A stretch of DNA of 64,000 nt from Halomonas sp. LBP4 (GTDB lineage Bacteria; Pseudomonadota; Gammaproteobacteria; Pseudomonadales; Halomonadaceae). Below are positions 9,546-19,100 of this stretch, piece by piece; the stretch's first letter is position 1, and every line of letters begins with the position of its first letter. The stretch spans positions 185,393 to 249,392 of the forward strand of contig NZ_PDOG01000005.1 in assembly GCF_003202205.1 (NCBI RefSeq), written 5' to 3'. The notes beneath the pieces are model-generated. The model was not told the DNA's origin, made no database searches, and saw nothing but the letters and a program-made list of their open reading frames with translations. Both the position numbers and the translations under genes were made by a program.

Positions 9546-11209
9546 GGAGGCCGGCTCGAGGATATGCAACCAGTGCTCTCCCGAGAAGTTGCAGAATGCC
9601 TGCAACTCGTCCCTATCCTTGGCCGAGCACTCCATCGCCTTGAGAGTAAGCGGTCATTCCAGAACGTCTGGACTTGCCCTTCGATGTCTGACCGGAGAGG
9701 ACTGTCGGCAAACAGCGCCTTCCAGCAGCGCGGTGTCAAATCTTCGGCGCGAGAGGCTGGATGGAGGGCGATGCGCTGAAGCACGTCGACCAGGTAGGTG
9801 TAGGGATCGACCCCCTGCAGCCGGCAGGTGGTCAGCAGGCTCTGCAGGATTCCGACATGCTCGGCGCGACCTCGCTCCAGCAGAACAGCCAGTTTCTTCC
9901 CATGGGAATGCAGCGCAGCCCCCGCTCCAGGTGGTTGGTGTCGATCTGCACGTCGGGATCGGACAGGAACACCTCCCATGCTCCGTTGCCGCTTCAGCGC
10001 GTACTCGACGGCTTGGCGCAGCTGGTGGCGGGGCTCCAGATCGTCGCGGTGGTGTTGCTGGTCGCACCATTGCCAGAAGGCGCTGACCCGCGGTTCGCTG
10101 TACTCGGTGCGTGCCTTCAGCTTGTCGGGCCCTTCCCGTCCCTTTTCGCGGATCCAGGTTTCGATCTCGTAGATCCCGGCAATCCGCAGCAAGGCTTCCT
10201 CCACCGCCTCGTCACTGCCCAGCGTCTTCTCGAAGTGCCGACGCGCATGGGCCCAGCATTCCGCGTGGGTGACCCCCGGTCGCTTCTCGGCATAGCACGC
10301 ATAGGAGGCGTTACCGTCGGTCAGCAGCACTCCCTCGAAGTGCTTCCCCAGCACCTGGTCGATATGTGCCTTGGCCCGCGACGGGGAGAAGGTGAAGCTG
10401 ATCTCGTCGTGGTCGCCGTACAGTGGCCAGAACCACGCCTCCTTCATCTTGCCCTTGCCTTTGCGGCCGGCCTTGATCGGCGTCTCGTCCATGGCCAGCA
10501 CCTGGCTTTGCAGCACGTGCTCGAGCTGGGCGAGATGGATCGGCGAGAGCAGCGCCGCCGCGCGGGCGACCTGCTGGGTCAGCGTGGTACGACTGAGCTG
10601 GATCCCGGCCTGCAGCAGGCGTTGATGCTGGCGGTAGAGTGGCAGGTGGTAGCAGAACTTGTCGACCAGCATCCCGGCGATGAAGCTAACATCAGCCAGC
10701 GAGCCATCAAACAGCGTGGCCGGGGCCGGCGTGGTCTGGGGAACGGCATCGGCACTGACCTTAATCACCGGGCAGCGGTACTCCAGGATCTGATAGCTGG
10801 CCCGGCGTTGGGCCAGGCGGAAGGTGCTGCGCGTGGTGATCACCTCGACGTCGTCCAGCGACACGCCGTCGGGCAGGTCCGGCGCCACCTCGATGACCTT
10901 GACCGGCACCGCTTCATCGAAGCGCAGCCCGGTGTCGTTGACAGTATTCTGGCGTGCCTTGCGTCGCGGCTTCTTGCCAGGTGGTGCCTCTTCGTCTGGT
11001 TCGGGAGGCGGGGCCGGCAGATCCTCCATGCTGCTGAGCAGGCTCTGCTGCACGGCCGGGTCGATCTCCAGCAGGCGCTCGGACTTGCGGCCGAACAGCT
11101 GCCGATTGAACCAGTCGAGCTGTCGCTGGAGTGACGCGTTCTCTGCCATGAGCGCCGCCATATCGGCCAGGGATTGCTGATATTTCTGTTCCAAAGACGG
11201 CGACGACAC
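9446..11209 (-). CDS. tnpC: IS66 transposase TnpC, probably defective
   Basis: The main IS66 DDE transposase (587 codons as an open frame). The N-terminal leucine-zipper-like segment, a GRKSER region, the central AMDETPIK and LTDGNASYACY motifs and the CWAHARRHF block are all as expected. Between about 9990 and 9866 the frame is wrong: the family sequence DTNHLER, which carries the catalytic Glu, is present in another frame. Two compensating single-base changes bracket that tract, after which the normal frame resumes (AEHVGILQSLL). The frame also runs past the left terminal repeat into flanking DNA with no stop inside the element. I expect no transposition activity unless the changes are sequencing errors. 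Confidence 0.8.
   Translation of the reverse strand: MSSPSLEQKYQQSLADMAALMAENASLQRQLDWFNRQLFGRKSERLLEIDPAVQQSLLSSMEDLPAPPPEPDEEAPPGKKPRRKARQNTVNDTGLRFDEAVPVKVIEVAPDLPDGVSLDDVEVITTRSTFRLAQRRASYQILEYRCPVIKVSADAVPQTTPAPATLFDGSLADVSFIAGMLVDKFCYHLPLYRQHQRLLQAGIQLSRTTLTQQVARAAALLSPIHLAQLEHVLQSQVLAMDETPIKAGRKGKGKMKEAWFWPLYGDHDEISFTFSPSRAKAHIDQVLGKHFEGVLLTDGNASYACYAEKRPGVTHAECWAHARRHFEKTLGSDEAVEEALLRIAGIYEIETWIREKGREGPDKLKARTEYSEPRVSAFWQWCDQQHHRDDLEPRHQLRQAVEYALKRQRSMGGVPVRSRRADRHQPPGAGAALHSHGKKLAVLLERGRAEHVGILQSLLTTCRLQGVDPYTYLVDVLQRIALHPASRAEDLTPRCWKALFADSPLRSDIEGQVQTFWNDRLLSRRWSARPRIGTSCRHSATSRESTGCISSSRPPAGRVYAFPESSICPLTAGLMAADARTLHSRPS
9546..9645 (-). pseudogene. IS256-family (Mutator-type) transposase remnant
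   Basis: Read on the minus strand, about 30 codons resemble the C-terminal block of IS256-family transposases: a CxxKDRxxLxAF stretch and then EHWLHI, matching the family pattern KDRexLLaFydFPAEHWxHirTTNPIES. The match ends before the catalytic-region TTNPIES. The fragment is bounded on one side by the truncated helicase and on the other by the IS66 terminal repeat. It shows that an older insertion damaged the helicase before IS66 arrived. Confidence 0.55.
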
Positions 11210-11254
11210 GAAGCGATATTTACTGATGAATCAGGTCGTTATTCTACCGCATCA

Positions 11255-11605
11255 TCAGGCCGCTGACAGCTTGGGATGCCAGCGTTTGCGACGTTTCGTG
11301 ACCACCAGGTCCAGCCCTTCGATCAAGGCCTCAAACTCGGCATGGCTGAGGGCGATGGCCTTGCCCGCGGACGGCGAGAGCGCGGAAAACCGGCCGCGTT
11401 CCAGGCGCTTGCTCCATATGCAGTAGCTACCCGCCTGGAAATACAGACACTTGAGCTGCGTCCGTCGTCGGTTGATGAAGAGGAAACCGCGGCCGCTCAG
11501 CGGATTCTGCCCCAGCTGACGCCGCACCATGGCCGCCAGGCCATCATAGGAGCGCCGCATATCGGTGGGCTGGGTGCACAGCCAGAGCTGGACGGACGGT
11601 CTCAT
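11255..11605 (-). CDS. tnpB: IS66 accessory protein TnpB
   Basis: A 116-residue IS66 Orf2 protein. The family motifs are visible: the DMRRSYDGLAAMV start region, GRGFLFINRRRTQLK in the middle and a C-terminal region rich in basic residues. The ATG at 11605 overlaps the tnpA stop (ATGA), typical of IS66 translational coupling. It is required with TnpA for transposition of IS66-type elements, but its biochemical role is not settled. Confidence 0.9.
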   Translation of the reverse strand: MRPSVQLWLCTQPTDMRRSYDGLAAMVRRQLGQNPLSGRGFLFINRRRTQLKCLYFQAGSYCIWSKRLERGRFSALSPSAGKAIALSHAEFEALIEGLDLVVTKRRKRWHPKLSAA

Positions 11606-11919
11606 CGACCACCTCGCCGGAAACGCAGGCAAACGCCATCGCCCAGATCGAGCTCGATCTCCCAGCCTCGAGCATCATGCTCTGGCGCTTCATCAGGATC
11701 GGGCGCTATCACCGGGGCGAAGACGCAAGCCTCGGCACCGATAGGCCGAGATGTAGTCGGTGCCGCCCGCTTCAGTCGGCGCTTCCAGAGCTGGAACGAG
11801 CTTTTGGACAGGCCCTTCTGTTCACATAACACCCGCTGCGACAGACCGCTGCCGGCCTGTTCCTCGATCCAGGCCTGCCACTGCTCGGCCGGGTAGCATG
11901 GATGGCGTCTCGTCGACAT
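11602..11919 (-). CDS. tnpA: IS66 accessory protein TnpA
   Basis: A 105-residue protein, first gene of the IS66 set. An N-terminal helix-turn-helix is visible (QWQAWIEEQAGSGLSQRVLCEQKGLSKSSFQLWKRRL in outline, residues about 13-49), like the Orf1/TnpA proteins of this family that carry a Trp-rich HTH. It probably binds the element's ends. The gene ends in an overlap with tnpB. Confidence 0.88.
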   Translation of the reverse strand: MSTRRHPCYPAEQWQAWIEEQAGSGLSQRVLCEQKGLSKSSFQLWKRRLKRAAPTTSRPIGAEACVFAPVIAPDPDEAPEHDARGWEIELDLGDGVCLRFRRGGR

Positions 11920-12108
11920 AGGAACTGACTCCCCGTCGTTGGATGACGGGAGCAGCGTAGGGGGTCAGGCCGCTTCGAGAAATGACGCGCCGGAATGGCC
12001 GGTTACGTCTGAAGTACGAAGGTGCCTCCAAGAGCACCTCCTCTCCGAGGAGCAGGGAGCCGTCAGTGGTAACGTGTTGCTGGCCACCCCCAGAGATATG
12101 GAGAGAAG

Positions 12109-13597
12109 ATGACGGCACCGGCTGTTCCCAGGCCCGTGAAGTTGACCAGCGAGCAGTCCCAGATCGTCGGCTTCAAGGGGATGCAGCTGGTCGTGAAGGC
12201 TTACGCCGGTACCGGCAAGACCTTCACGCTGGTCCAATTCACCCTGGCCAATCGCGACAAGCGCTTCCTCTACCTGGCCTACAACCGGGCCATCCGTGAT
12301 GAGGCCGTCGGGAAGTTCCCCAGTCACGTCGACTGCAAAACCTCTCATCAACTCGCTTACGCCGAGATAGGTCGCCACTACCAGCACAAGCTGGCGCCCA
12401 ATCTGCGCATGAAGGAGGTAGCGGAAACTATTCAGGCTCCGAACTGGCGGGTGGCCGCTGATGTCATCGCCACCCTCAACAACTTCATGGTCAGTGCGGA
12501 GAAAGCTATCAGCCCGCGGCTCTTCTGTATCGCTGACAACAGCAAGACCGGGGAGAAGAGCAGGTCGCAATACGCCCGCATGGTGAGTCAGTTGGCAACA
12601 TCGTTATGGGAGAAGATGATCGATAAGGATCATCCCTGCCCTGTTACCCATGACGCCTACTTCAAGCTCTACCAGCTTCAGCAGCCCGATCTGTCTCGTC
12701 GGTACGACATCATCCTCTATGACGAGGGCCAGGATGGCACCGCGGTCACAACCGCGCTTGTCACGAGTCAATCGTGTGGACTGGTGATCTGCGGTGATCG
12801 GCACCAGCAGATCTACGCGTTCCGTGGTGCCCGGGATGCCCTGGATGACCACGCCTTGGCTGGGGCTGAGAGGCGGTATCTCACGCAGAGCTTTCGCTTC
12901 GGCCCCCAGGTTGCCGCTGTTGCCAATGCGCTGCTGGCGCTGAAAGGTGAGACGCGGCCGGTTCCAGGGGCTCGGTAAGGCGGATCGTGTTTCATCCTCA
13001 CGTGATTTCAGGCTCGGCTCATGCCCCGGGTCTATCACGTTCCTAGCGCGTACCGTCATGGGTGTGATCCAGATGGCCATGTACTTCAGCAGGAAGGGGC
13101 TTCCCCTGACACTCGTCGGTGGGGAGGAAGCGTATGCCCTGGCTCCCCTGGAGAACGCGTACTGGCTGTCACGTGGAGAGCGCGGCAGGATCACCGATAG
13201 GCGGCTTGCCCGAGAGTTTCCCTCGTTCCGGGACTATGTCGAGATGGCGGAGGAGACCAAGGACGCGGAGATGCTGCGCACCATCAAGATTCTCGACTCC
13301 ACCCGTAACCTTCCCCAGGACCTTGCCCGCCTCCGTCAGAGCCTGACTTCTGCAGATGCCCCGATGGTGACACTCTGCACCGCTCACAGAGCCAAGGGCC
13401 TAGAGTGGCCGTGGGTCTACCTCATGGATGACTTTCCAGACGTGCTGAGCCCCGACCTCGATGCAGAGGCCCGCGACCAGGAGATCAATCTGCTCTATGT
13501 GGCGGCCACTCGCGCACAGGAGCACCTGGTGCTCAACGAACAGGCCGAGGCCGTCGTGCGCTACATGGCCCGGCAGCGCCGACGCCTCCCGGCCTAA
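12109..13597 (+). pseudogene. UvrD/Rep-like SF1 helicase with internal frameshift
   Basis: Two frames together make one superfamily 1A helicase. The first (12109-12978) has Walker A AGTGKT (residues 33-38), motif II YDEGQD, motif III GDRHQQIYAFRGA and motif IV QSFRFG. The second, one base out of register, continues without a gap in homology through FLARTVMGVI, motif V TAHRAKGLEW and motif VI LLYVAATRAQEHL to the stop at 13597. The switch lies at about 12960-12977. Every helicase motif survives, so this is either a recent single-base change, a sequencing error or recoding. The ATG overlaps the stop of a short upstream frame (ATGA), itself the probable remains of a gene cut by IS66. Confidence 0.75.
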
Positions 13598-13631
13598 CGT
13601 AACCACCTCCATCACCAGATAGCTCACACAC

Positions 13632-13655
13632 GGGTGTTCCGCATGCGGAACACCC
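13632..13655. repeat. Dispersed perfect palindrome, copy 1
   Basis: A 24-base perfect palindrome whose 20-base core is GTGTTCCGCATGCGGAACAC. It sits 34 bases after the helicase stop and 12 bases before the dyad of the traF promoter. Seven more copies lie at 31.4-34.2 kb. The lack of a loop argues for a dimeric DNA-binding protein rather than an RNA hairpin. Confidence 0.85.
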
Positions 13656-13667
13656 ATTGACTGGTTG

Positions 13668-13721
13668 TGCCCTTCATGGGCACGTCGGCGCAGGGGTGCT
13701 GGCGCCATACCGGCCTACCAT
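13668..13721 (+). promoter_or_regulatory. Predicted traFHG promoter with CCC-N5-GGG dyad
   Basis: The dyad GTGCCCTTCATGGGCAC (13667-13683, centre 13675) lies 41 bases before the -10-like TACCAT at 13716. The spacing is the same as at 29364, 34258 and 49429. The -35 position reads GGTGCT and is poor, which fits activator dependence. It lies 32 bases upstream of the traF ATG. Confidence 0.55.
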
Positions 13722-13753
13722 GGTTCAAATCGGAAAATCCGTGCGAGTTGCCC

Positions 13754-14779
13754 ATGAACACGACCCTTAAACCGATCGCTGTGGCCATCATTGCTGCCTC
13801 ACTGACAGCGATGGGAACGCATGCGTTGGCAGAGCCCCAGGAACGCTTCATTGAGCGCAAGGCCGAGGGGTGGTTCTTCTACAACGAAGAGCTCGAGAAG
13901 GAACCTGAGGAGCAACCCGAGCCAGAGCCGGTCAAGTCGCCACAGAACGTCACCACCACGACGCCACCCCCACAATCCAGGTCACCAGCACCTGCGGAGT
14001 CTGCAGAGCCTCAACCGCCGGCGCCGCTTTCGGCCAAGTGGCTCAGGGAGAACATGCAGAAGTACATGGATGCGGCCTTCGACAACCCCACGGTCGAGAA
14101 TGTCCAGGCCTTCCTGTACCTCCAGCGCTACGCCATGGATCAGAGCTCCGAGTTTGCCCAGGTGGCAGAACGGGCTCGCTTGGGCAATCCGATGCTAGAC
14201 GAGACCACCCGCCGTCCTCTGGCGACGTTCGCCTCGCAGGACCTGGATAGGCAGGCCGGGCAGGCAAGATCAGAGATCCTCGCCAGCCTGGCAGAAAAAG
14301 TAGGTGTCTTCTTCTTCTATGAGAGCGATTGCGGGCTGTGTCGCACCATGTCCCCCATCCTGGCCCAGCTGAACCGGCAGTTCGTCACGACGCCCATCAG
14401 CATGGATGGGAAGGACTTGCCCGGGGACCCCTTCCCCAACATGCGCCCCGATGCAGGGCATGCGGAGCAGCTCGGTGTCCAGGTGCTGCCCGCCGTGTAT
14501 CTCGCCTCCCCAGAGGGGGCGTTCGTGCCAGTCGCTCAGGGAGCCGTATCACTCACCGACCTCCAGGAGAGGATCGTACTGGGAGCCCTCCAGCAGGGCT
14601 GGATCTCTCCTGATGACTTCAACAGGACGCGCCCGATCACGAATGCAGACATGAGCCTGGCGAAGTCCGCCCCCCTCTCAGCACTCGAGGAGATGGGGAT
14701 CACTGACGAAACCGGCTTCATACCGCCCGAGGTTCTACTCCAGCACATGGCCAACGCACAGCGAGGGATGCAGCAATGA
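13754..14779 (+). CDS. traF: Conjugative pilus assembly protein TraF
   Basis: A 341-residue periplasmic thioredoxin-fold protein of F-type type IV secretion. The ATG at 13754 begins a signal peptide (MNTTLKPIAVAIIAASL, cleavage near ALA-EP). A Pro/Glu-rich linker follows at about residues 40-80. The C-terminal domain holds CGLC at residues 193-196 in VFFFYESDCGLCRTMSP and a cis-Pro loop (QVLPAVYL). TraF acts with TraH in pilus assembly; the retained CXXC may let it exchange disulfides. Its stop overlaps traH by four bases (ATGA). It is the first gene of the traFHG unit. Confidence 0.93.
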   Translation: MNTTLKPIAVAIIAASLTAMGTHALAEPQERFIERKAEGWFFYNEELEKEPEEQPEPEPVKSPQNVTTTTPPPQSRSPAPAESAEPQPPAPLSAKWLRENMQKYMDAAFDNPTVENVQAFLYLQRYAMDQSSEFAQVAERARLGNPMLDETTRRPLATFASQDLDRQAGQARSEILASLAEKVGVFFFYESDCGLCRTMSPILAQLNRQFVTTPISMDGKDLPGDPFPNMRPDAGHAEQLGVQVLPAVYLASPEGAFVPVAQGAVSLTDLQERIVLGALQQGWISPDDFNRTRPITNADMSLAKSAPLSALEEMGITDETGFIPPEVLLQHMANAQRGMQQ

Positions 14780-16182
14780 CCAGATCGATCACTCTTCGGA
14801 AGACCCTGCTGGCAACATGCATCAGCGCTGCTCTATTGGGTGCCACGCTGCCTGCGTCGGCCAGCGGTCTCCAGAACCAGCTGGATCGTGTCTTCGATGG
14901 CATGAGTAACGTCACCCCTCCCGGTGTTTGGGAATCCCAACGCCGAGGGGTGATTACCGGTGGCCGGATCACGACCAAGGCGCCCATCATGACCGAATCC
15001 CTGGTGCGCGTTACGCCTCCGTCCTGGAAAGGCGGCTGTGGAGGCGTGGACATGCATCTTGGGAGTTTCAGTTTCATCAACAGCGAGCAGATGGTTCAGT
15101 TGCTCCGGTCGGTGGCCGCGAACGCCCAGGGCTATGTCTTCCAGCTGGCGCTCGATAACGTGTTCCCGCAAGGGGCGAAATGGATCGAGAACTTCCAGAA
15201 GAAGATCCAGGCACTTAACCGCGCCATGCTCAACTCCTGCGAGGCCGCACAGGGCGTGGTGAACGACACGATCTCGGCGATGGGCTTTAGCTCCGAGGTC
15301 AAGGGAATGACCGAAGCCTCTGCCACCGGCATGGTGGATGACTTCTTCAGTGGCTTCTCGGAGTCCAGCGGCAAACCCACGGTTAATCTGCTTGAGGAAG
15401 TGGATGCGCCGCGCCGCAAGGAAATGCTCGGGAACGTGGTCTGGAAAGAGCTCCGCCGACATGGTGTTCAGAGCTGGTTCCACGGCGGTGACGTGCAGCT
15501 TCTGGAGGCCATCATGTCCATCAGCGGCACCATCATCGTGGGCGAGGCCACCGACGACGGTGAGACCCCGATCACCACGATTGCTGGCAACAGGTTGACA
15601 CTGTCCGACCTGATCGACGGCGGCACGGTGGAGATGTACTCATGCGGTGGCGATACCACCGAGTGCAAGATGGACTCGGGTTCCACGACCAGTAGCGTCA
15701 ACATCAAAGGGTTCGGACAACACATCCAGGACATGCTACTCGGGAACGCCTCGAGCCCGGGCATCATCGGCAAGATGAGCGTCAACACAGGTGCGCTCAC
15801 TAACGAAGAAGAAGCCTTCATGGCCAACTTGCCCGGCAGCGCGGCAACCTTCCTCCGCAACCTGGTGATCGCCAACCCCAGCACTGCTCGGCTCTTCGCC
15901 GAAGAGAGCTCCAAGGCACTGGCACTCAACATCACCTACAGCATCGCTTCTGAGATGCTGAGGTCGGCAGAACAAGCCATCGGCTCCAGCAACAACGACT
16001 GGGCGGCCAAGGCCGTAACCTCGCTTCACCAGTCCTCAGCACGACTCAGCCAGGAATACACCATGCTGGCCAACGAGTACGGCACCATGAATGACCTGGT
16101 CAGAGACTACTCGGCCCTCATCGAGAACACCCGCGTTGCTCGATACACCCTTCGGGAAATGTCGAAGGGCGGAGGTCAGTGA
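14776..16182 (+). CDS. traH: Conjugative pilus assembly protein TraH
   Basis: A 468-residue protein with a signal peptide ending near SASG, then the TraH pattern: SNVTPPGVWESQRRGVITGGRI, WKGGCGGVDMHLGSFSFI and a Cys-containing region MLNSCEAAQGV. TraH is a periplasmic/outer-membrane-associated component of the F-type mating apparatus that works with TraF in pilus assembly. The start overlaps traF and the stop is one base before traG, so the three form a single operon. Confidence 0.93.
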   Translation: MTRSITLRKTLLATCISAALLGATLPASASGLQNQLDRVFDGMSNVTPPGVWESQRRGVITGGRITTKAPIMTESLVRVTPPSWKGGCGGVDMHLGSFSFINSEQMVQLLRSVAANAQGYVFQLALDNVFPQGAKWIENFQKKIQALNRAMLNSCEAAQGVVNDTISAMGFSSEVKGMTEASATGMVDDFFSGFSESSGKPTVNLLEEVDAPRRKEMLGNVVWKELRRHGVQSWFHGGDVQLLEAIMSISGTIIVGEATDDGETPITTIAGNRLTLSDLIDGGTVEMYSCGGDTTECKMDSGSTTSSVNIKGFGQHIQDMLLGNASSPGIIGKMSVNTGALTNEEEAFMANLPGSAATFLRNLVIANPSTARLFAEESSKALALNITYSIASEMLRSAEQAIGSSNNDWAAKAVTSLHQSSARLSQEYTMLANEYGTMNDLVRDYSALIENTRVARYTLREMSKGGGQ

Positions 16183-16183
16183 C

Positions 16184-19100
16184 ATGTTCACGATCTATTC
16201 CATTGGTGACTCCGCCTTCCTTGAGCAGATTCTAATAGCCATCTCGATGATCACCGGGACGGGTGATTTCGAGCAGATGGTCGGAGTAGGGCTGCTCATC
16301 GGCGTGCTGATCATGGCCTTTCAGTCGCTTTTCCAGGGCGGCCAAAAGATCCCCTTCCAGCAGATCTTGGTCTGCTGGATCATATACGCCTGTGCCTTCG
16401 GGCCCTCCTCCACCGTGGTGATCGAGGACGCATATACAGGTGATGCTCGTGTTGTCGCCAACGTGCCCGTAGGCGTTGGCGCGGCCGGGGGGATCATCTC
16501 GAACGTAGGCTATTCCATTACCCGCATGTTTGAAACTGGCTATGGGCCAATTGCTCCTGGCATCACGAACTCCTACTTTGCTGATGCCTTGAAACTACTG
16601 AACGACGCTCGACGATCCCTAGCCGACCCGGAAGTTTTCCAGGCGCTCAATGAGGCAAATGGGGGTGGCTACGTCAACATTCGTCAGTCCATTATGAACT
16701 ACATTCAGGAGTGCACCCTGCTCAAGATCGATCGTGGCGAGGTCACCATCGATGAGCTGATGCGCACCCACATTACTCCTGCCATGCGCTTCAACTCGGC
16801 AGTCTATGGAACACAGATCTACGATACCCCCGGCAACCAGAACGGCTCCTATTACAACTGCTCCGATGGTCACCTGGTACTCGAGGCCATGCTGGATAAA
16901 ACCAACGACAGCCAGGTGCAGCAGGCGGTCTCGACTGTCCTGAGCCGCGACCCGACCTACATGTCTGCCAGCGGACAGATCAATGATGCCATGCAGGCAC
17001 TAGGGATCGCGGCCAGTTCAGCACAGAATTACATGAAAACAGCGATCATTGAGCCCCTCTACTACGACGCTGCTTCTGGCAAGTACCAGGAGATGCGCGA
17101 CTACACCTCGGCGATCATGGTCAATCAGGCCATACAGCAGCGGAATACCCAGTGGGCGGCCGAGCAATCGATGTTCATGAGCATCGTGCGCCCGATGCTG
17201 ACCTTCATCGAGGGTTTCGTCTATGCCATTACACCTTTCATGGCGTTCCTGATTGTGCTCGGGGGGTTCGGCATCAAGCTCGTTTCGAAATACGGCCAGA
17301 TGCTGCTCTGGACTCAGCTCTGGATGCCCGTTCTCTCCATCGTCAACCTCTTCCTCTACATGTCGGCCTCCAATGAGATGGCGTCCTACAGCATGGATAC
17401 CATGGGGCTGTACTCCTTCTACGCCCTGGACCGGTCAAGCGATATTCTCGAGAACTGGATCGCCACTGGGGGCATGCTGGCCGCAGCGACGCCAATCCTT
17501 ACTCTGGTACTTGTCACCGGCTCTTCCTATGCCATGACCAGCCTGGCGGGCAGGATGCAGGGCGCCGATCATGTGAACGAGAAGCAGTCGACGCCTGATG
17601 CGATGACCAACGGCGCAGTGATGGCCAATATGCCAAGCGCCACCCAGGACCCGACCAGCGGGCTTCGTGCGACGGGCGCCGATCAGGCGGTGGGGTCAAT
17701 GAAAATTGGCTCTCAGCTGAGCTCCAGCCTGCAGTCCGCCGAACAGCACATGGAATCAGCGCAGCAGAAGTTCGGCGCTTCCCTCTCGAACGCCATCACT
17801 GCCGGCGGCAATCAGACCCAGTCCTATGAGCGAATGTCGTCTCTGGGCAGCACCGTGTCCAGCATGGGAGGGCAGTCATCCACTGCTATTAGCGAAGCAG
17901 CCGCCGACTTCCGCCAGCAATACGGTATCGATGCTAAGCACCAGAGCGCGATTGAAGGTGCGATGACCGTCAGTGCCTCTGGTGGTGGGGGGTTGTCGCT
18001 ACCAGCCGGTCTGTTCAGTGCTGGCGGTCAAGTGGCCAACATGACGAAGGACTCCGACAGCAATACCTACAGCATGTCACAGGACCAGGTGGACGGATTC
18101 CTGAACAAGGCCGGCTTCACCGAGCAAAACCGAGCTGAATTGACCCAGGGCCTGACAGACAGCTTCGCCCAGGCGAACAAGGACCAGATGACGGCCACCT
18201 GGGGAGCCCAGAATGCCTCCCAGATCCAGTCCTCGGCAGAAGAGGCCTCCACCGCCACTCAGTCGTACTCCGAGATGCAGTCGCTGGGGATGCAATTCAA
18301 CAGCGACGAGTCCCACGGGTACATGTACCTCTCCAACAATATCCTGGACGAGAACAACCCCGGTGGACGTGAGGCAATGAGCCAGCTGCAGACATCAATG
18401 ATGCATGCGCCCCAGAGCGTCCGTGCGGAGGCCGCCGAGCGAGCGGATGTCCTCGAGGACGTGCATGGCATGCCCAGTGCCAACGCGCAGGTGGTGGCGC
18501 AGCTGGAGGCCCTGAGCAATCAGAGCAACTACGATACGCCTCAGGAATATATGGGTGCCTTCAATGACACCCTGAGAATCGTGGGCTCGGCGACGGGACG
18601 CGACTTCGGTGCCGCCGGTGACGCTACTGCCAACCAGAAGCTCGCCGACTCGACTCCGGCTATGGATGGCAGTGTCACCGATGACGTGGGCTCCCGCATC
18701 CAAGGCGTGGGAGCAAGCCCGTCAGGCCAGACCGGCGTCGCCGGCTTCCAGGGCCAGGCGGCGAGCGCCCGTCCTGATGCTGGGGCTGCCGTTGAGCACA
18801 ACTCCAACGTGTCACCCGTGATCCAAAGCGATTACGACGCGAAAACTGGTCGCGTAGAGGGAGCAGCGCAAGGGTTCTACCAAGAACAGGTCGAACAGCG
18901 ACTGCCCGACGCCGAGCATGTCCTGAACACGGATGCCGGCGATCCCGGGAAAGCCGTTGCTCGCCAGGATAGGCTCGGTGCCCTCCTCGACACAGCCGGC
19001 GAGGCCGGCGCCGACTTCATGATGAACCTTTCGGGCACGAACCCGATGGTCCTGGGCTCTATCCAGGAGAAACTCGAAAACGGCGAGGCACTGGAAAACA

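Larger units (their letters stand above)
9646..12006 (-). mobile_element. IS66-family insertion sequence
   Basis: Terminal inverted repeats define the ends: GTAAGCGGTCATTCC at 9646 and, on the other strand from 12006, GTAACCGGCCATTCC; 13 of the first 15 bases agree. Inside are the three IS66 genes tnpA, tnpB and tnpC in order on the minus strand, total 2361 bp, a normal size for the family. IS66 elements usually duplicate 8 bp of target. Here the flanks are CCTTGAGA and GTCTGAAG, which do not match, so the DNA on one side has probably been deleted or rearranged since insertion. Confidence 0.9.
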
